DNA from: RDYJ01 sp034931405
GTDB lineage: Bacteria; Cyanobacteriota; Cyanobacteriia; Cyanobacteriales; Nostocaceae
DNA: 64,000 nt
Direction of reading: 5' to 3'
Assembly (NCBI RefSeq): GCF_034931405.1
Contig: NZ_JAYGHA010000030.1
Coordinates: 7,079-71,078, forward strand
Both the position numbers and the translations under genes were made by a program. Positions 1 through 8,279 of the stretch are shown here, one piece after another. The notes under the pieces are model-generated. The model searched no databases. It had not been told where the DNA came from and saw only the letters and a program-made list of their open reading frames with translations. Each line of letters begins with the position of its first letter. Positions within the stretch are counted from its first letter, which is position 1.

Positions 1-2
1 CC

Positions 3-1436
3 CTGCGTCCAGTCCCCGATTTAGATAATGTCACCGCTAAAGGTCACATTGTTAGCAATGCCGATATAGATGGAGTTACCCGTCAATCCTACCTCTACAT
101 CAATCAATTTCCCTCCTTGAGCATTCAGTTAGTTACAGCATACAACAATAGCTTGCAGCAAACTTTTACCCCAAATACCAACAACGCCAATAAATCCCTC
201 GCTATGATCCCAGCTGTGCAATCAGGAGTTAAACTACAATCGGCATTGATTAACTGGATAGCACCAACTCACCAAATCCCCACCTATTCCTTTATTGATG
301 TTATTCAGAAAAAAATAAATACAGCCAAACTCAAAAACAAAATTATTCTGGTAGGATTAACAGCTACTGGTGCAAATGACCCCTTAAAAACTCCTTTTGA
401 GCAAACACCACCTACATCTGGTATCTATCTACACGCTGCAACTATTGATAATTTACTCAACCAGCGATTTCTGCAAAAATTACCCCAGCACCTGGAACTT
501 CTATTATTATTCAGCATTGGCATCGCTACGAGTTTGATACTAATTCCTGGAAAATTATCCCAACGCACTCTGCTGCTAGGATTATTACCTCTGACTTGGT
601 TTAGTTTATCAGTCCTAGCCCTAGCAATTTTTAATCTCTGGTTGCCTACAGTTGCTCCCATCGGGACTATTTTCTTAGCTGCTTTAAGTGTGCAGTGGCA
701 GGAACAAAAAGAAAAACAACAATTGATGAATTTGTTTGCTCGTCACGTTTCCCAAGAAACAGCAGACTTAATCTGGAATCATCGCACCGAAATTTTCCAA
801 AACGGTGAGCTAGACGCACAGGAAATGGTAGCAACGGTATTGTTTAGCGACATCCGCAGTTTTACCACTATTTCTGAAGGTATGAAACCACGAGATTTAC
901 TAAACTGGTTAAATTCCTATCTGGGTGCTATGGCTGATTGCGTTCAAGAACATCATGGCGTTATTGATAAATACATTGGTGATGCTGTCATGGCTGTTTT
1001 TGGTATTCCTTTTCCCCACACCCAATCAGAGGAAATTCAACAAGATGCCATTGCTGCCGTCTCTGCGGCAATCTCTATGCAGAAAAGATTAATATCATTA
1101 AATCAAGAATTAGACAGTTTAGGTAAACCTAAAATTAATATCGGTATTGGCATTCATACAGGTTTATTAGTCGCTGGTAGCATTGGCGGCTCTCAACGAT
1201 TAAATTATTCTGTATTGGGAGATGCTGTTAATATTGCAGCGCGTTTAGAACAACTTAATAAACACGTTCAAGAGGGAAATCCTTATAGTATCTTAGTTAG
1301 TGAAACTACCTTTCAATTGATTAAACATTATTTTGATACCCAAAAAGTAGAACAGATACAGCTGCGTGGCAGGCAACAATTAACAATGATTTATTCTATT
1401 ACTGGATGGAAAGATTCATTTGCACAGGCCAATTAA
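3..1436 (+). CDS. CHASE2-domain adenylate/guanylate cyclase (5' partial)
   Basis: The reading frame is open from base 3, so the start lies upstream of the window; the first possible internal start (TTG at 117) falls inside the CHASE2 domain and is not credible. Visible parts in order are the end of an extracytoplasmic CHASE2 sensor, two or three transmembrane helices (about codons 165-230), and a class III nucleotide cyclase domain. The cyclase shows metal-binding Asp residues in LFSDIRSFT and IGDAVMAVFG, the purine-contacting Lys in DKYIGD, and NIAARLE with the transition-state Asn and Arg. The second purine-specifying position reads Ser (NYSVLGDAVN), closer to class IIIb enzymes, so cAMP is the likelier product but this is inference. 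Such cyclases convert ATP to cAMP in response to a periplasmic signal. The SPOR-like and FecR genes follow on the same strand. Confidence 0.9.
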   Translation: MRPVPDLDNVTAKGHIVSNADIDGVTRQSYLYINQFPSLSIQLVTAYNNSLQQTFTPNTNNANKSLAMIPAVQSGVKLQSALINWIAPTHQIPTYSFIDVIQKKINTAKLKNKIILVGLTATGANDPLKTPFEQTPPTSGIYLHAATIDNLLNQRFLQKLPQHLELLLLFSIGIATSLILIPGKLSQRTLLLGLLPLTWFSLSVLALAIFNLWLPTVAPIGTIFLAALSVQWQEQKEKQQLMNLFARHVSQETADLIWNHRTEIFQNGELDAQEMVATVLFSDIRSFTTISEGMKPRDLLNWLNSYLGAMADCVQEHHGVIDKYIGDAVMAVFGIPFPHTQSEEIQQDAIAAVSAAISMQKRLISLNQELDSLGKPKINIGIGIHTGLLVAGSIGGSQRLNYSVLGDAVNIAARLEQLNKHVQEGNPYSILVSETTFQLIKHYFDTQKVEQIQLRGRQQLTMIYSITGWKDSFAQAN

Positions 1437-1620
1437 ATTAAATAATCAAAAATGTGGTAAATAAATAAACAGCTAGTAAATCACATCTAATTGGCATATT
1501 TTTAAAATATGAAACTATTATTAACATCTGGCAGAGTTAAAAGTCTTTCTGTCTCTAGATTTTATCATCAGTTGCTATCACAATTCTTTTTCAATCACAA
1601 TACCTTGTCCATTTTCTGCT

Positions 1621-1686
1621 TTGTTGGGTTAAGCGACAGCGCAACCCAACGCATTTGTTGGGTTTCATGCTTCAACCCAACCTACA
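1621..1686. repeat. Dispersed GTTGGGTT palindromic repeat
   Basis: Inverted and direct copies of TTGGGTT / AACCCAA make nested hairpins ending in AACCCAACCTAC. A related copy lies between coxA and coxC (34407-34510). The rest of the 1437-1753 spacer shows no convincing gene; the small open frame across it is made by the repeat. Confidence 0.75.
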
Positions 1687-1753
1687 AATCAAGGCTTTTC
1701 CAATTTGAACAAGGTATTGAATCAGAGAAAATAATGATCATTTGGTGAGTATA

Positions 1754-2128
1754 GTGAATAGATATCTGATTACAGGCATAATCACAGCTATAGTTTGGGA
1801 AGCTCTATCATCTCAGGCTTGGACTCAGCTACCTCCTTGCAGTTCACCAGGATTGCCCATAGTTACACAATCCATGAATAATGTCCGTCAAAGCAATGCG
1901 ATTGTCATTGGCAAGGTATCAGAACGTCCTTATATAGTTGTTGTTCCTGGTAATTCAAATCAATTATTAAACTTGGTGCGGAGCTATGTTGCTGACGCAT
2001 TTTTAGCACAGCACAGGCTTGGTGCTTATGTCTATGTTGGAGGATATGCAAATCGGTTTCAAGCGGAATGCTGGTCTTATTTGTTAAAATCCCACGGACT
2101 AGATGCGCGAGTTGTCTATTTTCGTTAA
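1754..2128 (+). CDS. Secreted SPOR-like small protein
   Basis: A protein of about 124 residues with an N-terminal hydrophobic signal segment (ITGIITAIVWEAL) ending near an AWTQ cleavage-like site. The C-terminal half carries two short beta-alpha units: a YIVVVPG strand, then AYVYVGGYANRFQAE, then LKSHGLDARVVYF. This is the pattern of SPOR-type domains, which bind denuded peptidoglycan glycan strands. TTG 1742 and GTG 1745 are alternative starts; GTG 1754 is preferred because GGTGAG lies just upstream. It sits between the cyclase and a FecR gene on the same strand, which suggests a shared envelope-sensing role. The family name is a fold-level guess and no function is known. Confidence 0.6.
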   Translation: MNRYLITGIITAIVWEALSSQAWTQLPPCSSPGLPIVTQSMNNVRQSNAIVIGKVSERPYIVVVPGNSNQLLNLVRSYVADAFLAQHRLGAYVYVGGYANRFQAECWSYLLKSHGLDARVVYFR

Positions 2129-2156
2129 AAGTTAAGCATTAACAGGGGTGTTATCT

Positions 2157-2987
2157 ATGAAAAATTGGTGGGTTTGTCACTTTATTTTTGTTCTAGTAGG
2201 TTTAATCACTACTGTTCATGCCTCCTCCGCAGATCCACTAAGGGTAAAAATCAATCGCTACTTAGAGGTACGTCGTCCCATTGGACAAGTGATATATTCC
2301 AGCAAACAGAAATCTCAACCAGCTAACAGCGGAATGCGCTTGCAATCAGTTGGGGATACAATCACGACTAAACAAGGTGCTAGTGCAGTTTTAGCAATGG
2401 ATATAGGTACTGGCTTTATTAATATTGCTGAAAATACAATTGTCACTGTTAATAAACTTGAGGTAGGACCAGGAGGTCAAAGAATTACACAACTTCAAGT
2501 TAAATCAGGCCAAGTCCGTCTGCAAATTCGCCGATTAACTCATGATACATCCCGTGTAGAAATTAGCACTCCTGCTGGTGTGGCTGGGGTACGGGGGACT
2601 GAGTTTGGTGTGAGTGTCCAGGATAACGGCAAAACGGGAGTTGGTACTCAAAAGGGTAGTGTCGCTACTACTGCTCAAGGACAAACAGTGTTAGTAAATG
2701 CTGGTTTCCAAAATCTGACTATTCCCGGAGAACCACCTTCGGTTGCTGTTCCTTTACGAGAAGATACTCGTTTAAACATCCTGCAACTTTTAGCTAATAA
2801 CAACCAAGTAAAAATTGTTGGTACTGTTGATCCGGTGAATCTGTTGATGATATCTCAACAACGCCTAAACATTGATCCTCGTGGCAGATTTGATATTACT
2901 GTTCCTTTACCCCAAAATCGCAAAGTAGAAGCTGTGGTGATCACTCCTTTGGGTACAAAGCAATTGTATCAATTAGCAGTTCCTTAA
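2157..2987 (+). CDS. FecR domain protein, exported
   Basis: About 276 residues. ATG 2157 is chosen over GTG 2148 because AGGGG sits eight bases upstream and the product then opens with a clean signal peptide (Lys-Asn, then a hydrophobic run, ending VHASSA). The FecR domain spans roughly residues 40-195: a VGDTITTKQGASAVL segment, repeated beta strands, and the typical VEISTPAGVAGVRGTEFGV followed by TGVGTQKGSV. Classical FecR proteins are periplasmic regulators of sigma factors, but cyanobacterial ones are usually envelope proteins without a sigma-factor partner, and none is seen here. Its position 20 bases after the SPOR-like gene and downstream of a CHASE2 cyclase suggests a sensing unit. 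The C-terminal 80 residues are beta-rich and unassigned. Confidence 0.85.
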   Translation: MKNWWVCHFIFVLVGLITTVHASSADPLRVKINRYLEVRRPIGQVIYSSKQKSQPANSGMRLQSVGDTITTKQGASAVLAMDIGTGFINIAENTIVTVNKLEVGPGGQRITQLQVKSGQVRLQIRRLTHDTSRVEISTPAGVAGVRGTEFGVSVQDNGKTGVGTQKGSVATTAQGQTVLVNAGFQNLTIPGEPPSVAVPLREDTRLNILQLLANNNQVKIVGTVDPVNLLMISQQRLNIDPRGRFDITVPLPQNRKVEAVVITPLGTKQLYQLAVP

Positions 2988-3111
2988 TTGAGTTTAGTTG
3001 TTAGGTTTGATGATTGGCGATCGCGCTCATCATGGATACTTGCAGCAATACCTACACTTTGAGAAATTTGCTAGTATTAACAATAAAGTTATTGTTCACA
3101 GGAATGAGAAT

Positions 3112-3489
3112 ATGAATCCATCATTAAGTGAAAAACCTACTATTATTCGTACTGAGCGGGGACTAACTATTACTGGTACACGCATCACTATTTATGATGT
3201 CATGGACTTGGTGAAAGCTCAGTATCCACCAAAATTAATCCGAGATAAATTCCATCTTACAGATCATCAAATAAATACAGCTTTATCCTACATTGAGAAA
3301 CATCAGACTCAGGTAGAACTTGAGTATCAAGAAGTATTGCAAACTAGAGAAGAAATTCATCAATACTGGGAAGAAAGAAACCATAAACATTTTGCCCAAA
3401 TTGCAGCCAAACCGCGCCAGCCTGAAAAAGAAGCTCTTTGGGCTAAACTGGAGGAGCAAAAAGCACAACGCGCCTCAGTAAAGTTATGA
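3112..3489 (+). CDS. DUF433 antitoxin-like protein
   Basis: About 125 residues. ATG 3112 has AGGA eight bases upstream and begins just before the conserved region, so the upstream in-frame extension to 2998 is rejected. The DUF433 core is seen as IIRTERGLTITGTRITIYDVM followed, after LVKAQYPPKLIRDKFHLT, by a helix-turn-helix-like DHQINTALSYIEKH. The C-terminal tail is highly charged and helical. DUF433 proteins are small winged-helix-like proteins usually paired with a PIN-like partner, and this gene overlaps its downstream PIN-like gene by four bases (ATGA). It is probably the antitoxin of a type II pair. The identical arrangement on the other strand at 3928-4588 supports this. Confidence 0.75.
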   Translation: MNPSLSEKPTIIRTERGLTITGTRITIYDVMDLVKAQYPPKLIRDKFHLTDHQINTALSYIEKHQTQVELEYQEVLQTREEIHQYWEERNHKHFAQIAAKPRQPEKEALWAKLEEQKAQRASVKL

Positions 3490-3878
3490 TATTTTTGGTT
3501 GACTACAATCTTGATGGATATGCCCTTCTTCTCCTGGGTATCTTAGCAAAACGCGGTTGGCTGGAGTTAATATCTATTCGTTTTGTAACCTTTAGAGAAG
3601 TTGAATTATCTATGGATACTAGCGATAGAATTATTTGGCATTATGCTCAAGCAAACCAAATGATGATCCTCACAGCCAATCGCAATATGAAAGGTGAAGA
3701 CTCTCTTGAACAAGTCATGCGTGAAGAGAATACACCAATTTCTTTTCCTGTGATTACAATCGGTAATCTGGCTCGAATGGATGAGTATGATTATAGAGAA
3801 CAATGTGCTGATCGTCTCGTTGAGATTGTATTAGATATTGATAATTATTTGGGAGTAGGTCGGCTTTTTGTTCCCTAA
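3486..3878 (+). CDS. PIN-like toxin partner of DUF433 protein
   Basis: 130 residues, start codon overlapping the DUF433 stop (ATGA). It opens with FLVDYNLDG, matching the N-terminal acidic strand of PIN-like (DUF5615-type) proteins. A second acidic site is suggested by MDTSDRIIWHYAQ, and a TANRNMKGEDSLE loop takes the place of the usual T-x-N/D-x-D segment. PIN domains are metal-dependent ribonucleases and this one is the probable toxin of the pair. Whether the acidic residues form a complete active site cannot be judged by eye. It faces a second PIN-like gene convergently. Confidence 0.65.
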   Translation: MIFLVDYNLDGYALLLLGILAKRGWLELISIRFVTFREVELSMDTSDRIIWHYAQANQMMILTANRNMKGEDSLEQVMREENTPISFPVITIGNLARMDEYDYREQCADRLVEIVLDIDNYLGVGRLFVP

Positions 3879-3927
3879 AGCGATCGCTCATCATGGATAC
3901 TTGAATTTACTATCAAAACTGGCATAA

Positions 3928-4293
3928 TTAATAAACCCAGTTGCTTAAAAATTCTACTTGTCCCTGCATATCTTCCGCTGATTTGGTATTAATCAATCGC
4001 AAAACCCCGCGCATTAATTCACCAATTCCATATCGTTGTTGTGGTGCTAAAATTATGCCCGCATGAGACAACCCTTGTTCCAGTAAAGTCGTATGAATCT
4101 GGTAAAAGTCTCTGGCGTTAAAACTAAATATAACTCGGTTGTTTTCCTTAGCCCAAGTTAGCTGTTCTGGATCGGATTTGTACAACATTCCCACATCTGC
4201 AACTGTTAATACATCTACATTGCGGGAACGCAAAGCTTGAACAAAATCTTCATCCATAGAATCTTCATCAATATAAAGCTGGATCTTATTCAT
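3928..4293 (-). CDS. DUF5615 PIN-like toxin
   Basis: 121 residues. The start IQLYIDEDSMDEDFVQALR followed by VDVLTVADVGM, then DPEQLTWAKENNRVIFSFNARDF, is the standard DUF5615 layout: acidic strand 1, a central D-x-x-L/Q-L-x-x-A motif and a F/T-x-N-x-x-D-F strand. The Asp residues of IDED and NARD are the likely metal ligands. The gene overlaps the upstream DUF433 gene by eight bases, so the two are translated together. It is the likely ribonuclease toxin of the pair and converges on the similar pair at 3112-3878. Confidence 0.8.
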   Translation of the reverse strand: MNKIQLYIDEDSMDEDFVQALRSRNVDVLTVADVGMLYKSDPEQLTWAKENNRVIFSFNARDFYQIHTTLLEQGLSHAGIILAPQQRYGIGELMRGVLRLINTKSAEDMQGQVEFLSNWVY

Positions 4294-4588
4294 CTTCTTT
4301 TTTATCTTTCTGGCTGTGTAAAGTTGCCAAACTCCAGTATTCAGCCTCTGCTTGTGCTAACTCATTTTCTATCTGATCACGGTTAGCGTGGTAGTAAGCT
4401 AAAGCTGCATAAACTTGGGCAAGGTTTAGGTGACTGATTCGACGGGTAATTTCTTCAGCATTTGCACCTTGTTTGTAAAGCACAACTACCCGACTTACAG
4501 AGGTTCTAGTCCCTGCAATCATGGGACGACCATTACCCACATCAGGAGAACAAGTTATTAATGTACCAATGTTAGTAGCAGTTAACAT
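4286..4588 (-). CDS. DUF433 antitoxin-like protein
   Basis: 100 residues. The core reads LITCSPDVGNGRPMIAGTRTSV, then VVVLYKQGANAEEITRRI, then LAQVYAALAYYHANRDQIE, which is a textbook DUF433 sequence (GRPxIxGTR motif, then a helix-turn-helix-like end). The C terminus is acidic and probably wraps the partner. It is the first gene of an overlapping pair with the DUF5615 toxin and should act as antitoxin and operon repressor. Its own promoter must lie in 4589-4763, a spacer in which no other feature is apparent. Confidence 0.85.
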   Translation of the reverse strand: MLTATNIGTLITCSPDVGNGRPMIAGTRTSVSRVVVLYKQGANAEEITRRISHLNLAQVYAALAYYHANRDQIENELAQAEAEYWSLATLHSQKDKKEDE

Positions 4589-4763
4589 AGTTGAGAGAAT
4601 TTTTAGCTTGTTTTACTTTAGTCTATCATGAGTGTAAGTATAGCTCATAATAGATAATTGAGGTAATACCTAAATTTCTGGCAATTTGCTATTATTAAAA
4701 ATAACTAGTTACAATGTACTTTATATGTTCTAGTATTACGCTGTTCTTTAGGAAAATCAAGAT

Positions 4764-6371
4764 ATGCAAGACAGAGATTTAGGACCATTAGGAGAAAATA
4801 AATTTGAAGGATTGTGTCTTGAGGTTGGAGGATTGACAGTTCATAAATCCCAATCTCAAATGGATAGAACAGGATGGGATTTCTTTATAGAATTTCCGTG
4901 GAAGCAGGATAATCTTTCTCCTCAAGATATATTTCCAGCACCATTAGAGTGCAAAATTCAAGTGAAATCAACGGATAAGCAAAGGAAACGAGAATCAATC
5001 ACTCTATCTAATTTACATAGACTTATTAAGGCAAAAATACCAACTTTTTATTGCTTTATTGAATTTGATGGAAAACCTGAACCGCAAGCTATCTATTTAG
5101 TTCATGTCGGAAAGGAGATAATTGAGAAAACTTTAAAGAGAATTAGAGAGCTAGAAAATGAAGGGAAGGGGGATCAGCTAAATAAGAAACACCTTTATAT
5201 AAGTTATGGAGATGCTGATCGTTTGGCAGATATAACTGGAAAAAGTTTGAAAAGTGAAATTGAGAAACATATTCCAGAGGGTATGGAAAAGTATATTGAG
5301 AATAAAAATCAGCTATTAAAAACTCTCGGATTTGAAGATGGTAGATATCAGTTCAATTTCACTTTAGCTAGTGATGATCCTATTAGAGATATTTTAGATT
5401 TGTCTTTAGGAATTCGCAAAGAACTTGATCTAGGTAACTCAACTATCCATGATAAAAGATTTGGAATTTTGTCTAAAACTCCTTACATAGAGCGAAATGG
5501 AGGAATTTTATCCCTTCAAAGCGAACCACTAGAAGCAGAATTAAAATTCAAAGAGTATCAATTCTCTCCGGGCATATCTTTTCCTGCGAAATTATATATC
5601 TCTCCCTTTAATGAATTCATTCCAAAAGAACGTATAAAACTTAGAGTAGAATCTAGGTTTTTTGAATTTATTATTGAATCAAATCAAAACATAAATTTTT
5701 CGATTCGCTCTTACGCCGAAGGTAGTTCCCTGAAGGAATTAAAAAACTTTCTTCAGGTTATGACTATACTTGAAAAATCATCCAGTCCCATTATAGTAGA
5801 AATGAAGTCTGAGATTTCAAGTTCATACCCTACTTTGAGTTTTAGTTTAGAAGATTTGCCTCAGTCGTTATTTGATCCAAGCATTTTTAATGACCCAGCA
5901 TATAACTGGAGTAGAGTTCATGAGCTTGCAGAAATGGCTATAGAAATATGCAGAAAAATGGATATTCCAGAGAATGAAGTGCTGATCAATATTGAAGAAT
6001 TGATAAGAAGTTTTAGGAAATCTGATAATATCCAATTACTCTATCAAGCACTATCTGGAAATGTTGAATCAGTAAATCTTCTCTTTTCAGTTGAACCACC
6101 AGGGTATCAACATGGTGCTAAGGCGGCAATTATTTTTTTTGTAACTCTCTATATTGGAAATTATATTATTGGTTGTTGTTTAGCACTTGTTGGCTCTCTA
6201 TCTATACTGGGTGAACAACCTAGTTTGGCTGGTGAGAAGTCTCTTATAGGACGACAGTTTATAGGCACAGATGAAACTATTCTCACCCAAGAATTAGTTG
6301 ATATGGGTTTGAATGAATTAGTAGAAGAGTTACAAAATGAAGAACTAGCATTTATTCATATAAAGAAGTAG
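4764..6371 (+). CDS. Large protein with nuclease-like (DUF4365-type) N terminus
   Basis: 535 residues, not confidently recognised. The first 130 residues resemble DUF4365-like restriction-endonuclease folds: LGPLGENKFEGLC (helix with Glu), RTGWDFFIEF (candidate catalytic Asp in GWDF) and CKIQVKST (candidate E/Q-x-K pair; the acidic residue lies in LECKIQVKS). The rest is a long mixed alpha/beta region of unknown kind. Near residues 455-485 is one hydrophobic stretch (AIIFFVTLYIGNYIIGCC) that could be a membrane helix. The gene is more AT-rich than flanking housekeeping genes and sits directly before HicAB, among other toxin-antitoxin genes. A defence or DNA-processing role is plausible, but no function is shown. 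Confidence 0.55.
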   Translation: MQDRDLGPLGENKFEGLCLEVGGLTVHKSQSQMDRTGWDFFIEFPWKQDNLSPQDIFPAPLECKIQVKSTDKQRKRESITLSNLHRLIKAKIPTFYCFIEFDGKPEPQAIYLVHVGKEIIEKTLKRIRELENEGKGDQLNKKHLYISYGDADRLADITGKSLKSEIEKHIPEGMEKYIENKNQLLKTLGFEDGRYQFNFTLASDDPIRDILDLSLGIRKELDLGNSTIHDKRFGILSKTPYIERNGGILSLQSEPLEAELKFKEYQFSPGISFPAKLYISPFNEFIPKERIKLRVESRFFEFIIESNQNINFSIRSYAEGSSLKELKNFLQVMTILEKSSSPIIVEMKSEISSSYPTLSFSLEDLPQSLFDPSIFNDPAYNWSRVHELAEMAIEICRKMDIPENEVLINIEELIRSFRKSDNIQLLYQALSGNVESVNLLFSVEPPGYQHGAKAAIIFFVTLYIGNYIIGCCLALVGSLSILGEQPSLAGEKSLIGRQFIGTDETILTQELVDMGLNELVEELQNEELAFIHIKK

Positions 6372-6380
6372 AAAAAATCA

Positions 6381-6602
6381 ATGCCCAGAAAAATTTGGGA
6401 GCTAAAAGCCGAGATAGCACGTAAAGGGTTTGTGTATCTACCAAAGCGTGGGAAAGGCAGTCATGAGAGATGGAAACATCCTTTACTGAGGAAAACATTA
6501 ACAATTCCAGGTAAAGATGGAGATGATGTTCCACCATACCTAGAAAAGCAATTAGCAAAGTTATTAACTGAACTGGAAGAATTAGGAGAGGAGCAAAATT
6601 AA
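6381..6602 (+). CDS. hicA: HicA family mRNA interferase toxin
   Basis: 73 residues with the HicA double-stranded-RNA-binding-like fold: IWELKAEIARKGFVYLPKRG, then the key GKGSHERWKHP segment with the catalytic-position His, then LTIPGKDGDDVP and a C-terminal helix. HicA toxins cleave mRNA independently of translation and are neutralised by HicB. The gene starts 9 bases after the preceding large gene and its TAA overlaps the hicB ATG (TAATG), so the three genes may be co-transcribed. Toxin-first order is typical for hicAB. Confidence 0.85.
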   Translation: MPRKIWELKAEIARKGFVYLPKRGKGSHERWKHPLLRKTLTIPGKDGDDVPPYLEKQLAKLLTELEELGEEQN

Positions 6603-6823
6603 TGAGTCAATACAGTATGATTATTCAATGGTCAAAGGAAGACCAACTTTTCCTAGTTACAATTCCCGAATTTAGCCATCTTGTGATCATGCCTTGTACT
6701 CACGGAAAAACTCGTGACGAAGCAATTAAAAATGGGGAAGAAGTAATTGAAATGTACCTAGAAGCTTGGGAAGCAGAAGGTGAATCAATCCCTGAACCTA
6801 ACACATTGCAAATTGCATCTTAA
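6602..6823 (+). CDS. hicB: HicB-like antitoxin
   Basis: 73 residues. The N-terminal half matches the HicB partial RNase-H fold: SMIIQWSKEDQLFLVTIPEF, then HGKTRDEAIKNGEEVIEMYLEAWEAEG. It has no C-terminal ribbon-helix-helix or helix-turn-helix domain, so it belongs to the short HicB class that neutralises toxin but may need another factor for DNA binding. It follows hicA with a one-base overlap. Its stop converges with that of a broken PIN-toxin remnant on the opposite strand (stops at 6820-6823). Confidence 0.85.
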   Translation: MSQYSMIIQWSKEDQLFLVTIPEFSHLVIMPCTHGKTRDEAIKNGEEVIEMYLEAWEAEGESIPEPNTLQIAS

Positions 6824-6990
6824 GTAAAATCTTTGTGATTACGAGTAACAACTGTAGCGCCAATAGATAAAGCGATCGCCCCAATCCTCATATCTTTTTG
6901 TAGACGATTTTTTCGTAGGGGTGGATTATCTTTTAATAATTGTTTGAGACAATGATCCGCTTCTTCTGGTGTAAAGGGGCGAGTATGAAT
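6820..6990 (-). pseudogene. VapC-type PIN toxin remnant (C-terminal part)
   Basis: Reading the minus strand from about 6990 gives RPFTPEEADHCLKQLL, then QKDMRIGAIALSIGATVVTRN and HKDF before a stop. This matches the C-terminal third of VapC-like PIN toxins (…DxxIAAiAls…atlvTrN…DF). An in-frame stop lies just upstream and no start or N-terminal catalytic strand is present; the usual last residues after DF are also missing. It is a decayed toxin gene. The sequence abutting it (6991-7013) resembles a MITE end, so a transposon may have removed the 5' part. Confidence 0.7.
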
Positions 6991-7013
6991 TTAGACTTTT
7001 CAAACACCCTCTT
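6991..7013 (-). repeat. MITE-end remnant (CTTTTCAAACACCCTCT)
   Basis: The segment matches the right inverted-repeat end of the element at 51841-52007 with small differences. It directly abuts the PIN remnant. From here to gshB (7014-7170) nothing else is recognised. Confidence 0.5.
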
Positions 7014-7170
7014 AGATAAAAAGGAATGAGAAAGCTTATGCAAATTCTACAAACTAAACGAAGATTTAGCTTGGTTAGAGTCATGGCTAAACTTCCTCAT
7101 ACCTCACTGCAATTGCTATGACTTTTTTAGTTATCCAATTTCACCCAATCAAAATAACTTTTCCTGTCAC

Positions 7171-8136
7171 CTACTGTAGCTTCTTTTCTAGCCATTGAAT
7201 CACTTGATGAGCAAGGTGAGTACCATCTAGGCGATCAATTTCCCGGATTCCCGTCGGACTGGTGACATTGACTTCTGTGAGGTAGCCACCAATCACGTCA
7301 ATACCGACAAAAATCAAGCCATCCTGACGCAGTTTATCGGCTAATAAAGCGCAAATTTCCTGCTCTCTGGGGGTAATCTCCGTTTTCGCAACTGTACCGC
7401 CTGTAGCCATATTATTACGAAAATCACTGCCACTAGAAAGGCGATTGAGCGCCCCAATGGGTTCGCCATTGAGCAAAATAATCCGCTTATCTCCCTCTTT
7501 TGCAGCTGGTAAATAGTTTTGTACCATCACGGGTACTCGACCTTGGAGGGTGCTTAGTTCGACTATAGAGTTAAAATTGCGATCGCCTGATTGCAAAAAT
7601 AAAATCCCCTCCCCAGCTTTGTTACCCAATGGTTTAAGAACTGTTGCACCCTTAGCTTCCACAAATTCACGGATAACTTGTTTATCAGCACTAACAATTG
7701 TTTCCGGGATGGCTTGGGTAAATTGCAGGGCATACATTTTTTCATTTGCCCCTCTAATTCCACTAGGATTGTTAATCACCAGGGTTTTATTCTGGTCAAT
7801 GTAATCCAAAATGTAGGTAGCATAGAGGTAGGAATCGTTAACTGGTGGATCTGTCCGCATAAAAACAGCATCCATTGATTCCAAAGCAGTTAAGACGCTA
7901 GAACCTAACTTATACCAAGGATTTGCCGCTACCCAACTTCCCTTCACCAACTCCACTGGGACAAGTTCTATCTGCTGTAGCACAGCCCAAGCTTTGCTAT
8001 TCACAACATTCAGTAGATTGGCCTGAGTTATCCAAACCTCATGACCAAGAATTTGCGCTGCTTCTATAAGCGCCACACTTGTATCATGGCATGGGTCAAG
8101 CTGATGGATGGGATCAATAATAAAGGCCAGTTTCAC
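7171..8136 (-). CDS. gshB: Glutathione synthetase
   Basis: About 321 residues. It joins gamma-glutamylcysteine and glycine with ATP to form glutathione. Family hallmarks are MKLAFIIDPI at the start, FMRTDPPVNDSYLYATYIL, INNPSGIRGANEKMYALQF, the ATP-grasp segment TVLKPLGNKAGEGI, and the C-terminal GIDVIGGYLTEVNVTSPTGIREI. GTG 8136 is preferred to the in-frame TTG at 8154 because it yields the family N terminus and GAGG lies eight bases upstream. The glutaredoxin gene grxC lies 143 bases upstream of this start on the same strand, so the pair probably serves thiol redox balance together. Confidence 0.95.
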   Translation of the reverse strand: MKLAFIIDPIHQLDPCHDTSVALIEAAQILGHEVWITQANLLNVVNSKAWAVLQQIELVPVELVKGSWVAANPWYKLGSSVLTALESMDAVFMRTDPPVNDSYLYATYILDYIDQNKTLVINNPSGIRGANEKMYALQFTQAIPETIVSADKQVIREFVEAKGATVLKPLGNKAGEGILFLQSGDRNFNSIVELSTLQGRVPVMVQNYLPAAKEGDKRIILLNGEPIGALNRLSSGSDFRNNMATGGTVAKTEITPREQEICALLADKLRQDGLIFVGIDVIGGYLTEVNVTSPTGIREIDRLDGTHLAHQVIQWLEKKLQ

Positions 8137-8279
8137 CCTTTCTACCTCAATCAAGAATTTAGTTGTTAGTTTTGAACAGCATGAACACAGTTTCTGTCAT
8201 TTGTAGTCGGTGGTTTAGCACCAGTGGGGCAATTACAAGAGGAGAGGGTACTCTTAACAGGAACTCTATGGAGCTTTAG

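Noticed and set aside
1509..1748. A 79-codon open frame after the cyclase
   Set aside because: It crosses the GTTGGGTT repeat, has no ribosome binding site and reads as low-complexity aromatic sequence.
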